The notes below the pieces were generated by a model. The model did not search any database and was not told the DNA's origin. It worked only from the letters and a program-made list of their open reading frames with translations. Below are positions 1-5,520 of a stretch of 13,445 nucleotides of DNA, piece by piece. Source of the DNA: Thermoplasmata archaeon (GTDB lineage: Archaea > Thermoplasmatota > DTKX01 > GCA-020343715); contig CP070808.1 of NCBI GenBank assembly GCA_020343715.1, positions 1,506,910-1,520,354 on the forward strand, read 5' to 3'. How positions within the stretch are numbered: position 1 is the stretch's first letter; every line of letters starts with the position of its first letter. A program made the translations under genes and the position numbers.

Positions 1-572
1 CCGTCAGGCACGAAGTAGATGTCCATGGGGTTTCCCGTGGGCTCGTCGATGAACTTGATCTTCACCCTCATGTCGCACTCCACGTCCTCGGGCTCGATGC
101 CCGTGAGCTGGGCGGCAATCATCGTGTTGGCGCCATCGACCCGGACGTAGGCCAGGATGAACGGCAGCTGGTCCAGGAAGGCCTCGCCTCCGAATCCCAT
201 GATGCCGAAGCTGTGTAGGGTGCCCTCCATGGGCATGTCGATCCACTCGGTCTCCTCCAGCTTGCAGTCGTAGCGCCAGCAGTGGGCCCTTGGAGGACAG
301 AAGACGTCACCGCACTTGGGGCACTTGGTGCCCTTTAGCTGCTTCTCCATTAGGCCCATGAAGAAGGGCGAAACGCGGCCGTACGAGTGGTCGTACATCA
401 CATCCCAGGGCCGGTCAACGACCATGTAGGTCCTGGGCTCCCGCTGGTCGGTCCGGGGGCCCTCCTCGCGCTCGACGATGCGGTAGCCGGCGATCTGCCA
501 CTTACCGGTCCTGCCCCAGTCATCCCACTCGGGACCGGGCTTCTTCTGCTTGATTATCCTGTCTTTGCCCAC
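1..572 (-). CDS. DUF35 Zn-ribbon/OB-fold acyl-CoA-binding protein, partial (3' end beyond left edge)
   Basis: Non-catalytic partner of thiolase-superfamily enzymes. In known complexes (archaeal thiolase/HMG-CoA synthase, ChsH2-Ltp2, BbsA-BbsB) DUF35 proteins bind the CoA substrate and structure the partner's active site. The 190 visible codons show a rubredoxin-like Zn ribbon with CPKC at residues 84-87, then C98 and C103 (C92 is a further Cys nearby). An OB-fold region follows from about residue 115 to the edge, with the typical strand pattern around PFILAYVRVDG (137-147). The start is GTG at 570-572, one base after the upstream thiolase stop codon, with a near-perfect Shine-Dalgarno AGGAGGTGG (577-585) embedded in the last thiolase codons, so the two genes form one operon and are probably translationally coupled. 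The C98-x4-C103 spacing is longer than the common CxxC. Family call is confident; the substrate is unknown. Confidence 0.88.
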   Translation of the reverse strand, partial: MGKDRIIKQKKPGPEWDDWGRTGKWQIAGYRIVEREEGPRTDQREPRTYMVVDRPWDVMYDHSYGRVSPFFMGLMEKQLKGTKCPKCGDVFCPPRAHCWRYDCKLEETEWIDMPMEGTLHSFGIMGFGGEAFLDQLPFILAYVRVDGANTMIAAQLTGIEPEDVECDMRVKIKFIDEPTGNPMDIYFVPD

Positions 573-573
573 G

Positions 574-1875
574 CTACCACCTCCTGTCCTTCATGACGTC
601 CAATATCATCACCGCCAGCGCCGTGCCGGTGCCCGCGTGGCTGTGGTTCATGCCCACCTCGGCCCCGTCCACCTGGGTCTTGTCCGAGAAGTGCTTCTCC
701 CCGATGCGACCCGTCAGCTGCCAGTAGCACTCGACGGTCTGGCCGATGGCGGTGGAGCCCACCGGATGGCCGAAGCCCTGTAGACCACCGGACACGTTGC
801 ATGGCACGTCACCGTCCACGTAGGTCTGTCCCTCGCGGATCAGGTCGGGCCCGTGACCGCGCTTGCACAGCTCCAGGTCCTCGTAGGTCTGTATCTCCGC
901 CGAGTCGTAGGCGTCGTGGATCTCGAAGAAGTCGATCTGCTTGTAGGGGTCATCGATGCCTGCCATCTTGTACGATTCGCGGGCTGCGATCCGGCAAGCT
1001 CCGAAGTTGGCGATGTCCGGGTAGGGCTCACGGGGCTTGATGGCATGGGACGGATAGGCGTCGTACTCGTCGGGGAAGAGGCCCGCGAAGCCGGGGTTGT
1101 CGGGCCGGTCGCCTGGCCTCATCATGTCGGACCCCAGGCCCACCCCGGTTATCCATACAGGCTCGTCGGTGTACTTGTGCACCTCGTCCTCGGGGGCGAG
1201 CCAAACGCACGAGGCGCCCTCTGACAGCAGGCAGCAGTCCAGGATCTTGAGGGGCCACGCCACCATGCGACTGTCCAGCACGTCCTGCTCGGTGATGGGC
1301 TTGTAGTCGTTCTCCACGGGCCACTGGGCGTAGGGGTTGTCCAGGGCGTAGTTTCGGTTCTTGACGGCCACCTTGGCCATGTCCTCCTCGGTGGTGCCAT
1401 AGAGGTACATGTGCCTCTGGATCATGGCGGCGTAGTAGCCGGTGTAGTAGCCCCCCACGGGGAAGTCGAAGTCGGTGTCCGAGGCCAGGGCGATGAACTC
1501 GTTGGCCTTGGCCGAGTGCACCTCCCCCTGCTTCTCGAAGCCTGTCACCAGGGTCAGGTCGGTTATCCCGGAGGCCACCATGGACCACGCTGCACGCAGG
1601 GTGGTACCGGGGCCCGCCCCACCGTTCTCGACCCGGGTCACGCCCTTCGGGGTGAGGCCCAGGTAATCGTTCGGGATCCAGGACGCGGCCAGCTGGCCCA
1701 TGAAGTGGTCCGAGAAGTACGAGACCACGTGATTGTCCACATCCCTCAGGTCCAGGTTCGGGTTGTCCTCGAGGGATTCCTTCACAGCCTCGGCGACCAT
1801 CTCCTCGAAGGTCTCCCTCCGGGGCTTCTCGTACCGGGAGATGCCGCCTCCTACGATTGCTACCTTATGCACCAT
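574..1875 (-). CDS. thiolase-superfamily protein (SCP-x/lipid-transfer type) lacking the usual Cys nucleophile
   Basis: 433 residues, a normal length for SCP2-type thiolases. The N-terminus has the family strand VAIVGGGISRY (5-15). Two catalytic-type His are present: H320 in FEIHDAY and H370 in GFGHPVGST, preceded by NVSGG (360-364). At the nucleophile position, where thiolases read roughly VE-x-x-C-A-S-G, this protein reads VENGGAGPG (82-90), so Gly replaces Cys. The C-terminal Cys is also missing (NHSHAGTGTA, 410-419). It is followed by a DUF35 partner gene, like Ltp2-ChsH2 (a Cys-less aldolase) and BbsB-BbsA. The reading frame stays open upstream to 1962, but the 29 extra residues are Pro/Trp-rich and unlike the family, so ATG 1873-1875 was chosen. 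No clear Shine-Dalgarno is visible there. Superfamily assignment is strong; the reaction (aldol/retro-aldol, acyl transfer or other) is open. Confidence 0.85.
   Translation of the reverse strand: MVHKVAIVGGGISRYEKPRRETFEEMVAEAVKESLEDNPNLDLRDVDNHVVSYFSDHFMGQLAASWIPNDYLGLTPKGVTRVENGGAGPGTTLRAAWSMVASGITDLTLVTGFEKQGEVHSAKANEFIALASDTDFDFPVGGYYTGYYAAMIQRHMYLYGTTEEDMAKVAVKNRNYALDNPYAQWPVENDYKPITEQDVLDSRMVAWPLKILDCCLLSEGASCVWLAPEDEVHKYTDEPVWITGVGLGSDMMRPGDRPDNPGFAGLFPDEYDAYPSHAIKPREPYPDIANFGACRIAARESYKMAGIDDPYKQIDFFEIHDAYDSAEIQTYEDLELCKRGHGPDLIREGQTYVDGDVPCNVSGGLQGFGHPVGSTAIGQTVECYWQLTGRIGEKHFSDKTQVDGAEVGMNHSHAGTGTALAVMILDVMKDRRW
577..585 (-). promoter_or_regulatory. Shine-Dalgarno site of the DUF35 gene inside the thiolase 3' end
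   Basis: AGGAGGTGG on the minus strand lies over the final Arg-Arg-Trp codons of the thiolase gene, five to seven bases before the GTG start at 572. It decides the start of the DUF35 gene and points to coupled, near-stoichiometric expression of the two subunits. Confidence 0.7.
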
Positions 1876-2130
1876 GCCAATCAACCGCCAACCCGGCGAG
1901 GGGCCGGGATGGGTGTAAGGGGATGAGGGCCAAAATAGGTTTCGTTGCGCGCCGGAGGTCATGCGTCCAGGAGGCCGGGATTATGCGGCGGACGCCGTAT
2001 AGGCGGTCCGACAGGTCGAGGTCCTCGTTTTTCGCATTTGTTGATAAAAATATAAGGCTTTTACTGATTCTTGATAAATGAGACAAACACTAGATAAACG
2101 GACCCACCGTCCTAGGTTCCGGGTGAATAC
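1876..2130. promoter_or_regulatory. divergent control region between thiolase operon and small exported protein
   Basis: This 255-bp gap carries no convincing gene. The right half (about 2028-2100) is strongly AT-rich and holds TTGATAAA twice (2041-2048, 2071-2078), a TATA-like AAAATATAAG (2047-2056), whose complement may serve the minus strand, and TAGATAAA (2091-2098). The left half is GC-rich with possible stems: CCGGGC-type arms at 1892-1897/1903-1908, 17 bases before the thiolase ATG, and CGGACGCC at 1989-1996 with GGC-g-GTCCG at 2002-2010. Which TATA element serves which gene cannot be decided by eye. Confidence 0.5.
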
Positions 2131-2496
2131 TTGAGGCTAATGGTGGATAGGAGAGTCCATGTCCTGCTTATAGGCGCGTTCCTGGCCCTAGGCCTGCTCG
2201 TGCCGATGACCGCGCTCGGTGCCGGCGACGACTGCCCTCCCCCCAGCGAGACCCCGCTGGAGGATCCGGGCTACGTGCCCCCCGAGGACCCACCGACGGG
2301 CGGGGAGTCCGGTGGCAACGGTGGCGGCGGCGGTGAGGAGACGACCAGCGAGGACGGGGGCACCTTCGGGTCCCTGAGCAGCATGTCCTCGGGTCAGCTG
2401 ACCATCGGCATCCTGGCAGTGGTCGGGGTCATCGTGGGTGCGGTGTACTTCTTCATGGTAAGCCGCATGGACGAAGACGACATCCTGGAGCCGTAG
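2131..2496 (+). CDS. small exported, membrane-anchored protein with Gly/Pro/Glu-rich linker (unknown function)
   Basis: A 121-residue protein of no family I recognise. Residues 1-30 look like a signal peptide: a basic start (DRR) followed by a hydrophobic stretch VLLIGAFLALGLLVP, with a likely cut near TALGAG. Residues 35-85 are low-complexity and acidic (many Pro, Gly, Glu, Thr/Ser, including a GGNGGGGG run at 61-68), as expected of an extracellular spacer. Residues 90-110 form one transmembrane helix, followed by SR and a short acidic cytoplasmic tail. There is one Cys (C35), but the preceding residues do not form a lipobox. The start is uncertain: TTG 2131 has GGGTGA five bases upstream, while ATG 2140 would shorten the protein by three residues. 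It is convergent with the acyl-CoA synthetase gene, with 27 bases between them. Confidence 0.72.
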   Translation: MRLMVDRRVHVLLIGAFLALGLLVPMTALGAGDDCPPPSETPLEDPGYVPPEDPPTGGESGGNGGGGGEETTSEDGGTFGSLSSMSSGQLTIGILAVVGVIVGAVYFFMVSRMDEDDILEP

Positions 2497-2523
2497 AATC
2501 AATCTTCCGGCCCGGCCCGGGGA

Positions 2524-4464
2524 CTACCGAGACCTGGCAATCTCCTCGATGGCGTCCGGGTTCTCTATAGAGCTCAGGTCACCAAGCTCTGTCTCCCCCA
2601 AAAAGCGCTTTTTGATCACCCTCCGGACGATCTTCGCGCTGCGGGTCTTTGGGAGGTCGCTTACGAACCTCACGTCCTCGGGCCGGTCCACCTTCCCCAG
2701 CACATTTCCAACCTGGTTGCGCAGCGCCAGCCTCAGCTCCTCCGACTCCTCGTGCCCAGGCGACAGTACCACGAAGGCCAGAATGCCCTCGCCCTTTATG
2801 TCGTGGGGCACGCCGATTGCGGCCGCCTCGCGCACCGCCTCGTGATCCATGAGGGCCGACTCGATCTCCGAGGGCCCGATCCTCCTGCCCGCCACCTTGA
2901 TGGTGTCGTCGGCCCTACCCTTGAGGTACCAAAAGCCGTCCTCGTCCACGTGGGCCCAGTCCCCGTGATTCCACACATCGGGCCACCGGTTCCAGTACGC
3001 CTCCATGTAGCGTTCCGGGTCACCCCACAGGCCACGGGTCATCGAAGGGGTGGGCTTCGTCGCCACCAGGTAGCCCACCTCCCCCGAGGCTATGAGGGAG
3101 TTACCGTCCTCGTCCCAGACGTCCAGGGACATCCCGATGCCGGGCCCCCGGAGCGTGGTGGGCTTGAGGACGTTGATGGGCAACGGGGCCAGGAAGCAAC
3201 CGATGATGTCCGTTCCCCCGGAGATGTTGATTATGGGGCACCTGCCGCCCCCCACCTTCTCGAAGAACCAGGTCCAGCTGTCCGGGTCCCAGGGCTCCCC
3301 TGTTGAGCCCAGGATCCGCAGCGAGGACAGGTCATGCTTCGTCACCTCCTCCACGGGGAATCCCATGAGCATCCGGATGGCGGTGGGGGAGATGCCGAAG
3401 ATGGTCACGCCGTGTCGCTCGATCATGTCCCACAGCCTGTCGGGTCCCGGGTAGTTGGGGGCGCCCTCGTAGATGAAGATGGGACAGCCGTGGTGGAGGG
3501 AGCCGATGATCATCCATGGGCCCATCATCCATCCGATGTCCGACAGCCAGAAGAACAGGTCCGTCTTCTTAACGTCGAAGAAGTAGCCCACCTCCTTTGC
3601 GACCTGGACCAGAGTGCCCGCGTGGGTGTGCACGGTCCCCTTGGGCATGCCCGTGGTGCCCGATGTATAGATGATGAGGGCCACGTCCTCGGAGTCCATT
3701 TGTTCGGTGTGGACCTTGGCCCCCATCTTGAGAAGGTCGTCCCACCACACGTCCCTCTCCAAGTCGAAGGGGACGTCGTTTCCCGCCCTCCTGACCACCA
3801 CGGTGTACTGGACGGAGGGCGACGCGGCCACTGCCTCATCGGCGTTGGGCTTGATGGCGATGGGCTTTCCCCGCCTCGAGGAGCCGTCGGCGGTGAAGAG
3901 CAGCTTGGCCTCGGCGTTCTGGAGCCGCTGGGCCACGGCGGGCGGTGCGTAGCCCGAGAAGATGGGGATGCATATTGCCCCGATCTTCATGCAGGCCAGG
4001 AGCTGGACCACCGTCTCGGGCACCATGGGCATGTAGATGCCCACGGTGTCGCCCTTGCCGATGCCCAGCTGCACCATGCCGCTGGCGCACCTGGTGACCT
4101 GCTCGTGGAGCTCCATGTAGGTGAGCATCCTGGTGTCGCCGTCCTCCCCCTCCCAGACCACCGCCAGGTTACCTGAGTCCTCCCCGAGGGCGTGACGGTC
4201 CAGCACGTTGTGGACGATGTTCAGCTTCCCGCCCACATACCACTGGGTCCACGGGATGCCCCGGGATGTGTCCTTCACGGTGTGGTATGGTTCGAACCAC
4301 TCGATGCCCAGGTGCTTGGTCACCTCGTCCCAGAACCACTCGTCGTCCCGAGACGCCCGATCAATAAGCACTTCGTACGATGGGATGTCGTGCTCCCTCA
4401 TGAAGGCAGAGATCCTCGAGTTGTCCATCATCTCCTTGCTTGGCCTGAAAACCACGTCCTTCAC
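2524..4464 (-). CDS. ACS-family acyl-CoA synthetase (AMP-forming), acetoacetyl/short-chain type
   Basis: Activates a carboxylic acid to its CoA thioester through an acyl-adenylate. The 646 residues match the length of acetyl-CoA synthetases. An N-terminal ACS-type segment is present (about 1-110). The P-loop is YTSGTTGMPKG (266-276), the adenylate/ribose region GSTGEPWD (386-393), the hinge GRADDTIKVAGRRIG (516-530), and the catalytic Lys in PKTRSAKI is K611, matching K609 of bacterial Acs. The substrate-pocket motif reads NISGGTDI (413-420). Acetate-specific enzymes have a Trp-containing WWQTETGG there, while acetoacetyl-CoA synthetases carry a GGTD-type motif, so plain acetate as substrate is doubtful. 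The start is GTG 4462-4464 with AGGAGG upstream. An overlapping ATG-TCG-TGA at 4461-4469 is out of frame. The gene is divergent from the NikR-like regulator, which makes regulation by that protein possible. Function class is certain, substrate is not. Confidence 0.92.
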   Translation of the reverse strand: MKDVVFRPSKEMMDNSRISAFMREHDIPSYEVLIDRASRDDEWFWDEVTKHLGIEWFEPYHTVKDTSRGIPWTQWYVGGKLNIVHNVLDRHALGEDSGNLAVVWEGEDGDTRMLTYMELHEQVTRCASGMVQLGIGKGDTVGIYMPMVPETVVQLLACMKIGAICIPIFSGYAPPAVAQRLQNAEAKLLFTADGSSRRGKPIAIKPNADEAVAASPSVQYTVVVRRAGNDVPFDLERDVWWDDLLKMGAKVHTEQMDSEDVALIIYTSGTTGMPKGTVHTHAGTLVQVAKEVGYFFDVKKTDLFFWLSDIGWMMGPWMIIGSLHHGCPIFIYEGAPNYPGPDRLWDMIERHGVTIFGISPTAIRMLMGFPVEEVTKHDLSSLRILGSTGEPWDPDSWTWFFEKVGGGRCPIINISGGTDIIGCFLAPLPINVLKPTTLRGPGIGMSLDVWDEDGNSLIASGEVGYLVATKPTPSMTRGLWGDPERYMEAYWNRWPDVWNHGDWAHVDEDGFWYLKGRADDTIKVAGRRIGPSEIESALMDHEAVREAAAIGVPHDIKGEGILAFVVLSPGHEESEELRLALRNQVGNVLGKVDRPEDVRFVSDLPKTRSAKIVRRVIKKRFLGETELGDLSSIENPDAIEEIARSR

Positions 4465-4491
4465 GACATAACCTCCTTCCCCATCTCGACA

Positions 4492-4504
4492 CCCCCAACG
4501 GGGG
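4492..4504 (-). promoter_or_regulatory. short GC hairpin in the predicted leader of the acyl-CoA synthetase
   Basis: CCCCC (4492-4496), a three-base loop, then GGGGG (4500-4504) lie about 28-40 bases upstream of the GTG start and inside the predicted 5' leader. This is a five-pair G/C stem, which could affect translation or simply be a chance G/C run. Confidence 0.3.
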
Positions 4505-4529
4505 GGCTGGCTAGATTGACCGGAGGCAA

Positions 4530-4537
4530 GTTAAAGG
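4530..4537 (-). promoter_or_regulatory. TATA/BRE candidate for the acyl-CoA synthetase
   Basis: On the minus strand CAAAACCTTTAAC resembles an archaeal BRE followed by a TATA box (CCTTTAAC at 4537-4530). It predicts a transcript start near 4508 and a leader of about 40 bases carrying the AGGAGG site. The BRE part overlaps the GGTTTTGAACC dyad. Confidence 0.4.
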
Positions 4538-4609
4538 TTTTGAACCATCGACGCTTTCGCAATGTGGTTATTAACTTTCACCTCCTCTATTGATAAATGT
4601 TTATTAACC
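4536..4609. repeat. three related 11-bp dyads, candidate operators between regulator and acyl-CoA synthetase
   Basis: GGTTTTGAACC (4536-4546), GGTTATTAACT (4566-4576) and GTTTATTAACC (4599-4609) share the imperfect palindrome GGTTnTnAACC. Starts are 30 and 33 bp apart, close to three helical turns each. The first overlaps the BRE/TATA candidate of the minus-strand synthetase; the other two contain the TATA-like TTATTAAC in front of the NikR-like gene. The position and symmetry fit a regulator that binds as dimers and controls both genes, but AT-rich promoter DNA can also produce such matches. Confidence 0.42.
4601..4608 (+). promoter_or_regulatory. TATA-like box for leaderless NikR-like gene
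   Basis: TTATTAAC is centred about 26 bp before GTG 4630, the usual archaeal distance to the transcription start, so a leaderless mRNA beginning at or near the GTG is likely. No Shine-Dalgarno precedes the GTG. An identical octamer at 4568-4575 has the same spacing to ATG 4597. Confidence 0.45.
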
Positions 4610-4629
4610 ATGAGCCTGTATCATGGACC

Positions 4630-5061
4630 GTGACCAAGAAGGGCAAGGACACCGAGATAATCTCCGTCAGCCTACCTGAGTCCACCGCCAGGGAGGTGGA
4701 CCGACTGGTGGAGGAGAAGGGCTATCCCAGCAGGTCCGAGCTGGTCCGGGAGGCCGTCCGGGGCCTCATCAAGTCCGACCAGCAGCTGGCCGACCTGGAG
4801 GGTGAGGTGGACGGGGTGATGATCCTCGTCTACGACCACAAGGCCTCCCGCGAGGTGGGGGACGTGCGCCACGCCAACATGAGCATCATCAAGTCCTTCA
4901 TGCACACCGATTTCGCCGACCACACCTGCTCCGTCCACGAGGACGCGTGCAAGTGCTGCGAGGTCCTGCTCTTCTCGGGGGACGTGGAGCAGGTCCGGAG
5001 GGTCCACAACGCCTTCCGGACTACAAAGCACGTGGACGAGGCAATGGTCTTCCTGGCATGA
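4630..5061 (+). CDS. NikR-like CopG-family metal-responsive transcriptional regulator, variant metal site
   Basis: 143 residues. Residues 9-50 form a ribbon-helix-helix DNA-binding domain: strand EIISVSLPES, then helices around a GYPSRSELVREAV core. Residues 54-143 match the ACT-like metal-binding domain of NikR (LEGEVDGVMILVYDH at 56-70; CEVLLFSGD at 110-118; KHVDEAMVFLA at the end). NikR binds nickel through three His and one Cys. Here H81 and H92 keep the 11-residue spacing of E. coli H76/H87, and C100 lies eight residues after H92 as C95 does after H87. The H89 position is D94, and about nine extra residues rich in Cys and His (H98, C100, H103, C107, C109, C110) precede the conserved strand. 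GTG 4630 was chosen because the family starts just before the ribbon strand; an in-frame ATG at 4597 would add 11 residues. Family assignment is good; nickel as effector is unproven. Confidence 0.82.
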   Translation: MTKKGKDTEIISVSLPESTAREVDRLVEEKGYPSRSELVREAVRGLIKSDQQLADLEGEVDGVMILVYDHKASREVGDVRHANMSIIKSFMHTDFADHTCSVHEDACKCCEVLLFSGDVEQVRRVHNAFRTTKHVDEAMVFLA

Positions 5062-5116
5062 GCCAGACAATAAGCTTCAAATCCCCGTTCGACCCATATT
5101 TCAATCGAGGGGTTGA

Positions 5117-5413
5117 ATGGAGGTCCCGTTCCTGATCCACCGGCACTCCAGGTTCTACGAGGAGGGCCTGTTAACGTCGGCGTTAGGCATAGGCATGGTC
5201 TTCACGACCTTTGCTCTAGAGTACCTGATAATCGGTGAGCTGGGCGTCATATCGGTCGGAGGTCTCTTCATAGCCGTGTTCTGCGCCTTGGTGGCCTTAG
5301 ACAGCTTCAGGCTCTACTTCAGGACCCGACAATGCCCCTACTGCAAGACGCCGGTCCGCGTGGACCTGTTCGAGTGTCCCGACTGCGGCACCAGGTACGT
5401 GGGCGACCCGTGA
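5117..5413 (+). CDS. two-TM membrane protein with C-terminal zinc ribbon (unknown function)
   Basis: A 98-residue protein. Two hydrophobic segments at about residues 18-40 and 42-64 are separated by a very short turn (GEL), giving a helical hairpin with both ends on the same face, probably cytoplasmic because of the following RLYFRTR. The tail is a compact zinc ribbon: CPYC (73-76) and CPDC (87-90), ten residues apart. Such ribbons serve as folding or protein-contact modules in many archaeal membrane proteins. The function is not recognisable. The start is ATG 5117, with GAGGGG about five bases upstream. It lies 55 bases after the NikR-like gene in the same direction, so it could be co-transcribed with it. 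Confidence 0.7.
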   Translation: MEVPFLIHRHSRFYEEGLLTSALGIGMVFTTFALEYLIIGELGVISVGGLFIAVFCALVALDSFRLYFRTRQCPYCKTPVRVDLFECPDCGTRYVGDP

Positions 5414-5466
5414 GCCCTGCCCCCAGGCAAACCCTTATCTGGACCCATTCCGTTCCCGTCGCCGTT

Positions 5467-5497
5467 CCAGCCTGTGGTCCCTCGGGACACAAGCTGG
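5467..5497 (+). promoter_or_regulatory. long imperfect hairpin in the leader of the acyl-CoA dehydrogenase
   Basis: Arms CCAGC (5467-5471)/GCTGG (5493-5497), TGTG (5473-5476)/CACA (5488-5491) and TCCC (5478-5481)/GGGA (5484-5487) pair with one bulged G (5477) and one C-A mismatch. This is about 12 pairs with a tight loop. It ends 9 bases before the ribosome-binding site GGGAGG (5507-5512). A TATA-like CCTTATC near 5429-5436 would place it inside the 5' leader. Its role is unknown. Confidence 0.4.
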
Positions 5498-5520
5498 ATA
5501 CACATCGGGAGGCCGAGAAC

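Noticed and set aside
1924..2081. Short plus-strand frame (about 52 codons) with AGGGG upstream in the divergent region
   Set aside because: Very Arg-rich at first and then hydrophobic because it crosses the AT-rich promoter DNA. No family resemblance, and it overlaps likely promoter elements.
2507..2522. GC-rich palindrome in the 27-base gap between the convergent small protein and acyl-CoA synthetase genes
   Set aside because: Could look like a terminator stem, but there is no T-run on either strand and archaeal termination does not need a hairpin.
4579..4587. Perfect-looking Shine-Dalgarno GAGGAGGTG on the minus strand upstream of the acyl-CoA synthetase
   Set aside because: No sensible start codon follows at the right distance. 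Frames after it stop after a few codons, so it is probably chance.
5332..5520. In-frame upstream extension of the acyl-CoA dehydrogenase
   Set aside because: It overlaps the zinc-ribbon gene, is Pro/Arg-rich and unlike the family. GTG 5521 has a good ribosome-binding site and gives the standard family length.
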